The notes: a model not told the origin generated them from the letters alone. Positions 1 to 11,640 are shown, counted from the first letter of the stretch. The stretch: 64,000 nucleotides of DNA from Ascaphus truei (GCA_036426205.1 CM071568.1:36443499-36507498); one strand, 5' to 3'. Translations and numbers: made by a program.

Positions 1-375
1 CTGTCCCATGTAAATATCTCTCTCCTTTGTCATAGGGAAGATAGAGAGTGACATAGAAAGGGAAATAATGACATGGGAGAGAGTTTGTGACATAGGGGGA
101 GAGTGGGTTTCATGAGGATAGTGGATTACATGGGTAGAGTCGAATTGATGTAGAGAGTGGATGACAGAGGAACTTGGAGACATAAGAGACAGTGGGTAAC
201 ATGGGGTGTGAGTGACATGGGGTAAAGTGGGTGACACAGTGGCTAGAGAGTGGGTGACATCCAGACGTATAGTGAAATGGCTTTGAGTGGGAGACATGGA
301 GGAGAGTAATTTACACTGGAGAAGTGGATACACGAGAGGGGGAGTGGGTGACATGGGGAGCAGTGGTGACATGAA
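1..375. repeat. Degenerate minisatellite, ~18-22 bp unit
   Basis: The stretch is built from diverged copies of a unit like GTGGGTGACATGGGGAGA: GTGACAT or a close variant recurs every ~18-22 bases with GAGAGTGGG between. It is purine-rich on the + strand. Open frames here come from the repeat and are not genes. The left edge lies outside the window. Confidence 0.8.
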
Positions 376-1145
376 GGGGAGTTTCCCTATCTCCTTCGTT
401 GCAGGTGTAGGATCTCAACTGCATATCAGAGCTTATCCCTATCTACTGCTTACTCAAATTCAACTGATTATTGGATCCCTTTTATCAGAGATGTTTGGCA
501 AGCAGGAGACAGAGAGAGTCTCTCCAATCTGCAACTAACCCATGCAGCTACATTGGAGACGGTAGAGACCCATGGGGGATATGTCTGGGGGAGGGGGAGA
601 AAATACCACCAGTTTATGGCACAATAAATGATTTTTTATTTAAATCCATGTACCATTGTCCATCAGTTACACTGATATATTGGGTGAAATGTTGGTCTTC
701 CCTTGGACTAAGGAGCACCAGTAAATGTATCATTATTTATCTTGTTTCTGGTGGACAGCAAACATCCACAATTTGCCCATTAAAGTTGGAGACATAGTGT
801 TTGGGTTGAATTATGACATTGAAGGTGGAGCCATGATGCCACAAGAAGAACGGCACTGATGGTACCTTGTGACCCACTCATTAAAAGGTCATATATCGCT
901 AGGTTTGTTTCAAGCAGCAATCCCACACAAATTTTGAATTGATTTTTTAAACAGGATTTGAACGAAGTGGATCATACAAGCTGAGTTGTTCTAGTCTCAG
1001 CTCATGAGATATTGAAAGTTTTAAATGAAGGTGCACTGTCTGTTTTTTTTTTTTAAATATAGTGCCCATGGTCATCCATCATTTTCGTGGTCATTTTGGG
1101 AAGTTAACACCGGCACCTAAAACTATAGTGAATCTGGCACTAAAA
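376..1145. other. No recognised feature
   Basis: Unique-looking AT-rich DNA with a T run near 1030. Short open frames lack family resemblance, good start context or splice signals. I see no gene or complete mobile element. Confidence 0.5.
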
Positions 1146-1253
1146 GCCATATTTACAAAGCGATGCTACTCCAAAAGATATCTTAAGGCCCATCCAAGTG
1201 TATTCCGGTGATGGAAGGTGTCTTGAAGAGCAGCACCACTTTGTAAATATGGC
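1146..1253. mobile_element. Hairpin MITE with TTTACAAAG termini
   Basis: The two ends are inverted copies: GCCATATTTACAAAGCGATGCT on the left and its near complement, ending GTGCTGCTCTT read inward, on the right. They form an imperfect hairpin of about 108 nt. A similar hairpin with TTTACTAAATGGTGCT ends lies at 32477-32570. There is no coding capacity and the superfamily is not assigned. Confidence 0.6.
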
Positions 1254-2176
1254 CCTAAATCTGTAGAAATATGTATTTAAAGTTGCTATTTGCATTTTGT
1301 TTCTGGCACAAAAATGGTTAAATGCATTACAGAAGTAGGCTTTAATAATTAATCTGCAGATGTAGCGAGATTTACTGGCTCTGGGGCTGCAGCTTAAAAG
1401 CCTTTAGCTGCGGCTCTGGAGATAACGCTATGGCGATCATGCTATGGGGGTTCCATTCCTTGGTATGGGACTCCCCATAGCAATAATCCTCCAGCCTTGG
1501 GGCAGTTGAGGGCTCGCTGCATGCCCCATTGCCGAAAACAGTAAGGATTGCTACATCTGTATTTTCAAACACTGCCCTTAATGAAGAGTTATTGTCACCC
1601 AAAACCTTCTGATATTTGTACTGTTAAATGAATCAGCAGAATAAAAACATCAAGATATGGTAAAGCCCTGTGTTTGTGAAACATTTATTTTGTGTGTGCT
1701 ACATATGATTACATAGATTATACAGATTTTTGCCAGTTTTTGTGCTTTTGGGATCCACCATCCAGCTAGCCACTACACTTACTGCTGATTGTTTTTTTTC
1801 AAGTTGGAGAAATTGGTGCATGTGCTGTATAGAGACTGTTTTTTTTTTACATCTGTATTGTGTATATCAAAATAAATACTAATGTAGCATGCATCAATTT
1901 CCCCTTTTGGTGGAATATGATGGGATATTTTAGGTTGTAATATTCTGCACTAACACTGCTATTGAATCCTATGGAAACAATGATATTCTGCATTTTTACA
2001 GGATATGTTGTATAATCTGGGGGAACAATGAAGCCTGCTACAGTACATCTGCATGTTGATAAATTTATATGAACTTGAAGTTTTAATATCTGCATTGGTC
2101 CTGAATTAATATAGATTCGATGTGGGGTGCAATACCTTATGGTGGAAAAACGTACAGTTTTCCATAGATGGTTATA
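1254..2176. other. Unrecognised AT-rich DNA
   Basis: No gene is supported. An imperfect inverted repeat surrounds CTATGGGG/CCCCATAG at about 1440-1495. The rest is AT-rich with short homopolymers. Confidence 0.45.
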
Positions 2177-2234
2177 CTATAGTGTACAGAGCTTTCGAAA
2201 CCTTATTGGGTTCTTTTTCAAGTGTACACTATAG
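2177..2234 (-). other. Hammerhead-like PLE-type motif
   Basis: Read on the minus strand, CTATAGTGTAC and GTACACTATAG form an 11-bp outer stem around CTTGAAAAAG, a small stem-loop (AACC...GGTT) and TCGAAAGC. This is the order of a type I hammerhead: stem I, core 1, stem II, GAAA, short stem III. The first core (CUGANGA in active ribozymes) is degenerate, so catalysis is doubtful. Similar motifs recur at Penelope-like ends in this window. Confidence 0.5.
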
Positions 2235-2639
2235 CTTGATCTATTAAATACTTGAATGTTGGTCCACTAAATGGTATCACAGCCAAAATCAAAACCTATA
2301 TGGGCTGAAGGAGTGGTTCAGTAAATAAAGGTCTTAACTCTGAAAACAAAGATATTGGGGCCTATTCTAGTAGCTTTGATAACTTTGCTGCCATCTCGAA
2401 TGGTTTGGCATGACCCCATCGAATGGTTTGTCATTTGTGTTATGACGGTATTCAGAAAGAATCTGAAACCATCTCAAACCGTGAGGTATGAAAATGCGAA
2501 TACCGCTCGGCGTAGAAGCAATGTGATCTCAGCTTTTTATAAAGTTCTCTCCCTGCAATCTTCTAGCAATCTGAGCTGCACAGAGAGAGCTGTCTCTCCC
2601 TGCACAGCTCTCACAGGCAATCATACTGTTTTTATTTAA

Positions 2640-2915
2640 ATTTGAATACTAGTGTGCGGGAGCAGGATGTCTCCGAAGCTGAACCGCATTAAGTTCAGGT
2701 CAGGGGACACGCTGCTTTCAGAGATGAAAGCCCCAGTATGGGGTCCCGGTATCTCCTATGCATTTAAATGTCCCGGTCATATGATGCGGGAGATTTATAC
2801 ATTGCATGGGGATACTGGCACCCCATAAAGGGGCCTGTAACTCGGGAAGCAGGGGGTCCCCAAGAAAGAGATAAGAAAGAGATAAATGTGGTTCAATAGT
2901 ACAGTACAATAGTAT
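2640..2915. mobile_element. Foldback repeat, family member 1
   Basis: The left half carries GAAAGCCCCAGTATGGGGTC and CCGGTATCTCC. The right half carries the inverted equivalents, GGGGATACTGGCACCCCAT and TCGGGAAGCAGGGGGTCCCC. A second copy with the same architecture is at 34785-35040. It has no open frame with family similarity; it is a non-autonomous inverted-repeat element. Confidence 0.55.
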
Positions 2916-3163
2916 TCAAATTGAAATAAAAACAGCTTAATTACCTTAGCGGCTAGCTGTCCTCCGTCGGCAGCAATAATAATACAATAAAAATACAAAC
3001 TAATGGACAATAACCCCTTAATCACCTTAGCGGTTAGTAACTGCTATTGTAATTAAGGGGTTATCTCCCCTCCCCCGCTACCCACCGAGAGGAATAACCA
3101 ATATCCCCGGGGCAACTATCCCCAACCTTTAACCATTGATTGGCACAGGGGAACATCAAGTCC
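2916..3163. other. Spacer with CCTTAGCGG motif pair
   Basis: Two related copies of TTAAT(T/C)ACCTTAGCGG(C/T)TAG occur at about 2938 and 3018. No gene is seen. Confidence 0.4.
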
Positions 3164-4080
3164 ATATAATATGGGAATAATTAACAACTATGACAGTCAA
3201 GGGTAACCTAAAAAAAACAATACAGTGCCAACTAAGCAACACAAAAATGGACTAAACCAATCACCTAAACAACACAAAAATTAAATAAACTAATCACATA
3301 AACAACACAACTATTAAATAAACCAAGCACCTAAACAACACAACAATTAAATAAAAACAAGACCTACAAATACATTCCAATTAACTTAAAACAAGAAACA
3401 AAAATACAAAACGTATCAATTAAAAAACGCATTTGCCAAAAAATGCATTGCCTATCATTGTACTGTATTTATCTATAGGCCGAAATGGGCCTAGATAAAC
3501 ACATTGGTAGTCAATGTGCAACCCCCAAAAAAAATAAGGATATAAAAAACACAATTATAAAAAACAAGCATAAAAATACAGATTTTCAGGGGGGAAAACA
3601 GCATAAAAAAACAAGAATCCAAAAACAGAATAAAAAAAAAACAATTCTTGTTTTTTCTTATTAATTTTTTTTATGCTGTTTTTTTTTCCAAATCTGCATT
3701 ACTTGGCTTGTTTTTTTTTATAATTGTGTTTTTTTTTAGGATTCAACCCAGCTACAGCATAGATAAATACAGTGACAGGCAATGCATTTTTTGGCAAATG
3801 ATTGTTATTAATTGTTATGCTTTATTTCTTGTTTTTAGTTAATTGTTATGTATTTGTAAGGCTTGCTTTAATTTAATTGTTATATTGTTTAGGTGCTTGT
3901 TTTATTTAATAGTTGTGTTGTTTAGGTGGTTGGTTTATTTAATTGTTGTGTTGTTTAGGTGCTTGTTTTTTTATTTTTATTGTTGTGTCTTTTTGGTGCT
4001 GTATTTTTTTTGAGGTTAACCTGCTGCAATAGTAGCTATTCATGTAGCTGCAATAGTAGCTATTCATGCCCATATTATAT
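3164..4080. mobile_element. ~0.9-kb inverted repeat (foldback element)
   Basis: The left arm reads CATATAATATGGG, then several AAACAACACAA(C)(T)ATTAAATAAACCAAGCACC units, then TTTGCCAAAAAATGCATTGCC. The right arm has the inverse: GGCAATGCATTTTTTGGCAAA, several TTGTTTAGGTGCTTG/TTTATTTAATTGTTGTG units, and CCCATATTATAT. The centre is near 3640. Each arm is ~450 bp and contains ~40-bp internal tandem repeats. ORFs in the T-rich half are by-products. Confidence 0.75.
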
Positions 4081-4189
4081 CACCCTTGTGGAGGCGAGAT
4101 GACATCTTTGATAAACTCGGTATTTCAGAGCCCCAATGAGATACTCGAGGCTACTAGAATCGTGTGATTTTAAAAAAATGCTGCTATTG

Positions 4190-4925
4190 TGCTGTTTGGA
4201 ATCCCCTGGTCAATGTGCCTCCGAGCCCCATTACAAACCTCACGATCCCCCTATATATCCCTCCCTCTAACCATGAATTTCTCTCTGCTCGGTCTCACCT
4301 CTTCTAAGGAATTGGGGAACACGTCCCCTGCGGCTTGTTCCCTCCTTACCTCCTGCTGCACAGCATCCCGTTGCAAGAGATCTGAGAGCACATGCTTCCT
4401 CCTTGCCCCCTGCTGTACCGTCTCCCGCGCACCTTGCAGAACGCGCACACCCACAGAAGGCTTTCAAGGTTCCCACGGAGCTTGTGTGCCGCGTGGCCAC
4501 CCCACGTGGCGCGCACACATGATGTGCATGCGCTGCTCCCCAGCTGCGCTTCAACTCTGATATCTCCCGCACATGTCTCCTGCTTCTCACAGTCTATCTT
4601 TCCTCCGCAAAAGCCGCTCCTCCGCTCCACCCCCTTCTCTCATTGGACTCCTGTTTCTATAAATGCTCAGCTCTGTCACTTCCTCTTTGGCTGAGCATAG
4701 TTATTGGTAGCCTTGTGTTCCCACGTCCCTGCCTCTGCCTTGTTCTCCTGTGTTACTCACCTTGTTGCTGCTTGCCTCCCTGTGTACCGACCTGGCTAGA
4801 CTTTGGACCCTGCTCTGGATTATCGACCCCGGCTTGCCTCAGATCTTTCGACCTGTCTCTAGCTAGGGGTTTCCCTGTATCAGCCACAACCTGATTAGGT
4901 GATTGGGGCCTATTTTGTACCTAAA
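4190..4925 (+). mobile_element. LTR-like block (possible gypsy solo LTR)
   Basis: C/T-rich sequence with a TATAAAT box at about 4658, followed by the CCTTGTTCTCCTGTG / GACCTGGCTAGACTTTGGACC style typical of amphibian gypsy LTR R-U5 regions. I could not place the termini or a target duplication. Open frames (4189-4560, 4392-4694) are not conserved proteins. An unrelated promoter-like repeat is the alternative. Confidence 0.35.
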
Positions 4926-5219
4926 GTGCTAATCTGGCCTAGTCTGGATGCCACTGACACCCAGACCCTACCTTCCCTTTCTCTGTCCGAGCTCCAACTG
5001 TCAGAATTCCAACTACCAGAATTTTAACTGCCATGCATCTCTCAGCCCTATTGGCTGAGCCATGCTGCATGGTCATCCCCTACAGAATTCTGGGGAATGT
5101 AGATCCCCTGCTGTGCTACACTCCCAATGGCTGCCGCCTGCACCCACCACTGCACATCTCCCCGCACTCTCCCCAGCCTTCGCTGCCCATGGAAAGGTAA
5201 GGGGACAAACAGGGGACCA

Positions 5220-5660
5220 GAGGGACCAAGGCTTTATATACACAAACCCTCCCAAATACATACAAAAAACCACCTCCCCATTATATATAACCCCCCATAC
5301 ATATATAAAAAAATCAAGTGCATATAAAAAAAAACCCCGATGCTTATAAAAAAAGCCCCCCTATGCTCATATAAAAAAAAAACCTCCAATGCGATTTTAA
5401 CCCCCCCCCTTCTTCATCTAAAAAAAAAAACCCAATACTCATCTAAAAAAAGTCCCCAAATGCTCATCTATAAAAAAAATCCCCAATTAATCTAAAAAAA
5501 ACCCCTGTACATATTAAACTCCCCCCCCAGTATTTATTTTAAAATAAAATACATATTAAAAAAAAACCAGTTCATACTGTACTGTATTAAAAAAACCCAA
5601 GTACATATTACAAAAATCCCCAGTACATTAAAAAAAAAATATATTAAAAAAATAAACTTA
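5220..5660. repeat. A-rich minisatellite (CATATAAAAAAACCCC type)
   Basis: Variants of ATGCTCATATAAAAAAAACCCC and GTACATATTAAAAAAACCCC repeat roughly every 22-28 bases. Strand asymmetry (A and C on +) is strong. It is non-coding. Confidence 0.7.
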
Positions 5661-6177
5661 CCTTGTGATGGTCAGCCGGGCCCTGTGACTAACAGGGGGG
5701 GGGGCGACTGTCAGATGGGGTGACTGCCGGGGGGGAGACTGCCGGGTGGGGGGCCAACTGCGATGAGGAGGCGGCTGATGGGGGGGAGGGGTGACTGCTG
5801 AGGAGCGGCTGCCACAGGGTGGGAGGTGACTGCCAGGGAGGGGGGAGGTCTCGGTGACTGCCGGCCAGATAGAGCAGTTGGGGCCTGGCTCTCCCCACCG
5901 GCAGGCCTCTTCCTCGCTCTGTTCCGCGCCGGATGCTCTGACTTCATCTGGCTCTGGGCCTCCCACTAATCCGACACGCACCGGAAGCTATGCCAAGCTT
6001 CCGCGCACCAATGTCAGAGTGGCCCGTTGCGCACTGATGTCAGAGGGCCCCGCGTGGGATGGAGAGAGAGGAAGAGACCTGTCAGGGGGGAGAGCCAGGG
6101 CCCAACGACAGTTGCTTTGTCCAGCCACCGGGCCCGGCACCCTTGTACCAGCTGTCCCCCCACTCGGCAGCCCAGGG
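5661..6177. mobile_element. hAT-like MITE copy with G-rich minisatellite
   Basis: The right end (GGGCCCGGCACCCTTGTACC, then AGCTGTCCCCCCACTCGGC) matches the inverted left end of the element at 40327. The left half (5690-5870) repeats an ~18-bp GGTGACTGCCGGGGGGGA unit. Terminal bases are degenerate and no target duplication was found. Overlapping G-rich open frames are spurious. Confidence 0.45.
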
Positions 6178-6204
6178 CATGGTAGAAATACAGAATTTCT
6201 GCCA

Positions 6205-6300
6205 CACACAGTATTAAGGATACTGAGAGGTTCGAAAGCATGTAACATATCAACTACTTGTTGGTCCAATTAAAGGTATCATATCACATACTCTATCTCC
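6205..6300 (+). mobile_element. PLE 3'-end-like fragment
   Basis: The sequence GAGAGGTTCGAAAGCATGTAAC followed by GTTGGTCCAATTAAAGGTATC resembles the terminal segment at 34246-34400 (CTCGAAAGCTTG ... GTTAGTCCAAATAAAA on its minus strand). Only the second half of the hammerhead-like fold is present. Confidence 0.35.
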
Positions 6301-6639
6301 CTTCTTTATTACTACAATGTTTATATTAGTACATTTTGGCTAGTGATAAAATGTATTTGTACGTTCATTGGCTGACAACCATCTAGTGAATAAGGATAAT
6401 GAGCTCAGGCTTGATGAGGTCATTTTCGTATGGGTTTGTAAATAATGTACATTTTGCATGCAGAATAAACCACTACATTTGCAGTGATGTTAATCAATGT
6501 CTGACTAGTAGCAGTCAATTGGAGGCTGTGGCACCTCCCCCCAGAGCTCACTCCTCCTCCTTCACCTTTTTAACTTGGAAGGTCATTTCATTTGCTGCAG
6601 GAACAAGACCTATAATGGTTCTTCCCCTCTTACAGAGGT
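6301..6639. other. No recognised feature
   Basis: AT-rich, no supported gene. Part of it may be the 5' untranslated region of the L2-type element that follows. Confidence 0.35.
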
Positions 6640-6937
6640 AAATGGAAGGGTTCACAGTGTAGTGTAGTGTAGGACCTGCTTTAATTTGGTTATACCTTGA
6701 CGTTGGTATGCAGGCTTATGACGCTTTGGCCAAAGGGTTAACTAAATAACCAAGTATTTAATATTATTATTATTGAAGTATTTTACTTTATACTTTTCAT
6801 CATATATGTTTTGTCAATGGGATGTAGCATTGGGCACCCCCTGTCTCTTGTTGTATACATTTGCAGTGAAACTGATTACATGCAAACCACCTAATTTCAG
6901 TGTTTTAAAACCTTGGCAGAAGGAAAAACTACCTCAC

Positions 6938-9900
6938 ATGTGGAACTTGTCAGGTAAATTGTATTTACCACCACTTTTCTTTCTCCTGGCCTCATGGAGA
7001 TGTTACTCCCTCTATCCACTACAAACTCCTCCATCCTGGCCCACACCCAACATCACCATACACCCAGGACTACTCAAAAGCCTTGCACTATCTACTGAAT
7101 GTTGGTGGAGAACTCTAAAAACCAGCACACCAACCAATGCTCACTCTAATGGCAAACATCACAAATCTACAACTTGCAAACAACTAACCAAATTTCTACT
7201 CATACTATTACTCTCTTTAGCAGGTGATATTGAACCTAACCCAGGTCCTCCCATTTCAGCTCTGTCCCATGCCCCTGAGAATTCCACCTTTAAATTCCAA
7301 AAAGGCCTATCTGTCGCCCATATAAACATCCGGAGCCTGCTGCCCAAACTGGATGAACTAAGGGCATGGTGCCTTATGCATAAACCCAAAGACATCGTTC
7401 TTACAGAAACATGGCTAACCCCTAAAACCCCTGATGCACATATTGCCATTCAGGGATACTCCATTTTTAGGAGAGATAGGTCAAAGAGAGGAGGAGGGGT
7501 GTTATTTTATATTGCAGACACATTACAATTTACACTGTTAAATTGCCCACCAAGCCCACCCTCTTTTGAAACTCTAGTTGGCAAAATCTGCCTCCCCTTT
7601 TCTAAGCCCATCTTGCTCGCTGGCATCTACCGCACCCCTAAAGCCCCTCTATAATCCCTGACTGATATCACCCAATTTCTTGGCTCCATTTCCTCTCTGA
7701 ATGAGAAGAGTGAGCTGCTAGTTTTTGGGGATTTCAAATTCAAATGGCTTGACCCTAAAAACCACAAAATCCAGATACAACTCAAGTCACTTAACCTATC
7801 ACAACTCATTTCCCAACCCACACGGATAAACCTGAAATCGCACAACCATTCCTTGCTAGACTGGATTCTCTCCCCAAACCCCAGCGGAATCCAATCCTCT
7901 GGCATCCTTCCTGACATTTTCAGTGACCATGCAATAGTGTACTGTGTAAGGAAAATTAAACTGCCCCAATCAAGCCCTAAAGTTCTCCTCACTAGAACAT
8001 TTAAAAACTTTAACCCACAACAGTTTCTGGATGACCTTACCAACTGCCCATGGCACAGATTCGATTTAATTCCCGACCCCGATTCTGCACTCGACTATTT
8101 CCAATCCGAGTTCTTAAAACTCTGCAATACCCATGCTCCACTACGCAAAATAAGGGTACGGGGGGCCCACCTTCCATGTGTTACAACTGACCTTATAGCA
8201 CTCTACCAATTCAGGAATGCCTTGTGGAAAAACTACAAAGTAACTGGCACTACCAAGGATCTCAATCACTACAGATGCATGCGGAACATGTGCACAAGGC
8301 AAACAAGGCATGCAAAAGCACAATATTACTCTGACAATCTCCACCAAAATACATCAAACCCAGCTAACTTCTGGAAGGTTATCAACAATATATTCCAGCC
8401 TCCTAACCATCAACAACCAAGTAATATCAGTAAGGGGGATATTACTCTGACAAACCCCACTGACATTGCAAATGCATTCAATGATTACTTTGTGGGGTGT
8501 GCCACTAACTTATTAGCGAAACGCAGCACAATCCCCAAACATGAATCTCATCCTGGGAGTATCCCAACAGTCCCACCCCCTCCCAACACTGCCCACAATT
8601 TTCAATTTAGCCCTGTATCTGAAGAGGAGATTACACAAGCGCTCCTCAAACTAAAACTAAGCAGCCAATGTGGACCCGACTTACTAAAATCTAGGTTCCT
8701 ACGACTTGGTGCCCCATCCATTGCCAAACCAATTGCGTCCATAGTCAACTCTATCCTGTCTGCAGGCCATATCCCTAAGACCTGGAAAACTGCCAGAGTT
8801 GTCCCAATCTTCAAAAGTGGGGACAAGAACACTGTCTCAAACTACAGGCCAATATCACTTCTCCCAATTCTATCCAAAGTTATGGAAAAATGTGTCCACT
8901 CCCAATTAAGCGATTTCTACACCAAGACAAATTTCCCTAGCCAATTCCAGTCTGGGTTTCGTCCCAAACACTCCACCGTAACTACCCTGCTAAAAGTTTG
9001 CAATGAAATCCAGTGTAGAATGGAATGGGGACAACTCACTGGTGCAGTATTCCTAGATTTTGCAAAGGCTTTTGACAAGGTTGATCATGTTATCCTGCTT
9101 AACAAACTCCAGAGCTCTGGAATAGGGAAACATGCTTTAAACTGGTTTCAGTCCTACCTATCAGGAAGATCCCAACATGTGTCCATCTCAGGCTCTAACT
9201 CCAACCCCCTGGATATCACCTGTGGTGTCCCGCAAGGCTCTGTTCTGGGGCCCCTACTCTTCTCAGTGTTCATTAATGATCTTCCCACAGCTTGTAAGGA
9301 AGCCTCAATACACATGTATGCAGATGACACAATCCTATATGCACACAGCCATAGCCTCTCTGACCTTCAACACATACTTCAGTCTGACTTTTTGAGACTC
9401 GAAAACTGGATTTCCCAAAACAAACTGTTTTTAAACACTGACAAGACTGTAACAATGGTATTTGGGACCAAGACTAAATTTTTAAAGCTTCTAGTGACTG
9501 AGCTCCTGATTAGAACCAACGCTAACACCACCCTAACACCTGTCACTAGTTTTAAATACCTGGGCTTATGGTTTGACTCCCACTTAACATTCGGGATGCA
9601 CATTGATACCCTGACAACCAAGACCTATGCCAAACTAGGGGTACTTTACAGGAACAAATCCTCCCTAAGTCTCCTGGTCAGAAAGCGTATCGCACAGCAG
9701 ATGCTAATGCCAATTATTGACTATGGAGACATAGTATATGGCTCGGCTCCTCAAACCCACCTTAGCAAACTTGACACCCTCTACAATTCAATTTGTCGTT
9801 TTGTTCTCCAATGCAACTACAACACACATCACTGCGAAATGCTCAAAGAACTAGATTGGTCATCACTCGAGTCTAGGTGCAAAGTTCACCTTTCCTGTCT

Positions 9901-10189
9901 CACCCTCAAATACTTTCTGGGCAAGCTACCCAGCTACCTGAACAAGCTCCTCACCCCTACCACATGCAGCACCTATCACCTGAGATCAGACTCCAAAAGA
10001 CTATTCATGGTCCCGAGGCTCAACAAAGTATCCGGACGTTCCTCCTTCTCCTTCCGTGCACCCCAAAACTGGAACAACCTACCAGAGACTCTCATATCCA
10101 CCACCAGCTTAAGTTCTTTCAAATCTAAGGCTGTCTCACACTTTAATCTGGTCTGTATTGTATTGTATTGTATGTCTGTATTTATATAG
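6938..10189 (+). pseudogene. L2-type ORF2: 2A + endonuclease + reverse transcriptase
   Basis: The protein nicks target DNA and reverse transcribes the element's RNA. The ATG at 6938 is the best start; upstream codons are open but weakly supported. A hydrophobic N-terminus leads to a 2A-like motif (7199-7249). The endonuclease follows: VAHINIRSLLPKLDEL, TETWL, and SDHAIV near 7917. The reverse transcriptase has FLDFAKAFDKVDH, CGVPQGSVLGPLLF and YADD (9317-9328). The C-terminal region contains APQNWNNLP. Two defects are visible: TAA at 7652-7654 in an otherwise unbroken frame, and Lys at 7736-7738 where the family's GDFN motif has a catalytic Asn. Both predict a dead copy. Confidence 0.85.
7199..7249 (+). 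other. 2A-like ribosome-skipping peptide
   Basis: The codons read LILLLSLAGDIEPNPGP, matching the D(V/I)ExNPGP consensus preceded by a leucine-rich stretch. Skipping would fall between the Gly at 7244-7246 and the Pro at 7247-7249. That separates a short hydrophobic leader from the endonuclease-reverse transcriptase. 2A-like peptides are known in APE-type non-LTR elements; activity here is inferred. Confidence 0.8.
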
Positions 10190-10446
10190 CGCCATTAATG
10201 TACATAGCGCTTCACAGTAGTAATACATGTGGTAACTGTTTCATACGCCCATAATATATATTTTCTGTAACTGTGCACGCAATGTCTTGTATATAATATA
10301 TACCCTGTTCATTTATGTAACTGTATTTGTAACCATGTATTATTTGTTTTACTCTTTGTCCAGGACATACTTGAAAACGAGAGGTAACTCTCAATGTATT
10401 ACTTCCTGGTAAAATATTTTATAAATAAATAAATAAATAAATAAAT

Positions 10447-10988
10447 TTAGTAACTTTCAATCTAGGTATTATATTACTTGCCACCTAGATAATAATGTAC
10501 ATGCTCTCACTATAAAATATGGTGTTTTCCATTTGTTCAAACTTACAATTTTCTGAGCAAAGTTATTTTGCAACAACTAAGTTGTATCATTTTATTGTAC
10601 AAACATACACAAATTTATACACTGTAGCTTGTATTTTTTTTTTATTATAAGAAATATGCATTTTTTTCCCAAGTAGATCCTATATATTAATATTTATGTA
10701 TTTCTTTATTTATATAGTACCATCCATGTACATAGTGCTTTATAGCAGCAATATTACAGTATCAGAGGTAATTTAAATTGTACAGTAGTTGGAACCTTCA
10801 GGATACACAGAATCCACTTTACCTGTCAATCACAAGGGCTGCAGTGCTCCCAGAGCTTCCTGCAAAGGTAATCATAGTCAAGCATGATCTGAACATGTTA
10901 TTGCATAAATGATAATCAAAACAATTGTGATTAGCTTTTATATAAGTAAGTGCTTTGGGAGTAGTAGGAAGATGACCTGTTAGCTGAA

Positions 10989-11045
<57 letters not shown>

Positions 11046-11459
11046 GTGTTTCCCTCTGCTTATTGTATATGATTTAATTTTTTTTCTGCTAGCAAATGCA
11101 TTGGAAGACTTTTTTCTTTATATAAGGTAATACCCAAGCGTTGCAGTTTTGCAGTCTTTGTATATTTTTAATAAATGAGAGTTCATAACTTAAGCAACAT
11201 TTGTGTGTATTTTTAACTTTTCAGGGTATTGCATTGTAGTAAACAAAACAAATTGTATTTGGTTACTGGTGTCCTTCTTCATGATTTTGAAAGGAAATGT
11301 TATATTGTTTGGTAGTAAAAAAAAAAAGTAGGCAGTGCTGGAAAACTTGAAAAATTTTAATTTAAGTAGAAAATATATTTTCACAATGATTATTTTTTTA
11401 ACGTTTATATTTGTCTGAACTCCATAGAGTAGTTAAATCAAATAAACTAGTTCTGTATG
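10447..11459. other. AT-rich spacer with SINE-like fragment
   Basis: No gene is seen. At 10690-10760, TTTATATAGTACCATCCATGTACATAGTGCTTTATAG is a diverged copy of the module found in the LINE 3' UTR (10175-10235) and at 41750-41815. A perfect (ATT)n tract sits at 10987-11045. Confidence 0.5.
10987..11045. repeat. (ATT)n microsatellite
   Basis: About 19 uninterrupted ATT triplets. Confidence 0.95.
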
Positions 11460-11640
11460 AGGCTAAAACCACAAAACTCCATCAAATTAGGGATCATAAC
11501 ATAACGTTACCTAAAACAGGAACTTACTTTATGTTCCCTGAGTTGATACTGTATCATCAAGAGCTAATTATACGCAAAAACAAAATTAAAACTGCATCTC
11601 ATTTGCATAGTCTTAACGTCATTTTAATGTAAAAACAAGC
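11460..11640. repeat. Dispersed repeat with ATAACGTTACCTAAAAC
   Basis: ATAACGTTACCTAAAACAGG, then TTCCCTGAGTTGATAC, also occurs at 27118-27225 as ATAACGTTACCTAAAACAAG ... TCTCTGAGTTAATAC. This defines a two-copy dispersed family of unknown class. Confidence 0.5.

Larger units (their letters stand above)
6640..10446 (+). mobile_element. L2/CR1-group LINE, near full length
   Basis: A non-LTR retrotransposon with one long frame carrying a 2A-like peptide, an apurinic-type endonuclease and a reverse transcriptase. A 3' UTR and an (AAAT)n tail follow at about 10424-10446, typical of L2-like elements. The 5' edge is approximate. The only stop in the ~3.2-kb coding frame is at 7652, so the copy is fairly young. 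No target duplication was identified. Confidence 0.85.

Noticed and set aside
4189..4694. Several overlapping 94-123 codon ORFs on both strands
   Set aside because: No conserved motifs; sequence looks like an LTR U3/R region.
6215..6245. tRNA B-box-like GGTTCGAAA
   Set aside because: No A box, no cloverleaf; the stretch fits a PLE terminal motif better.
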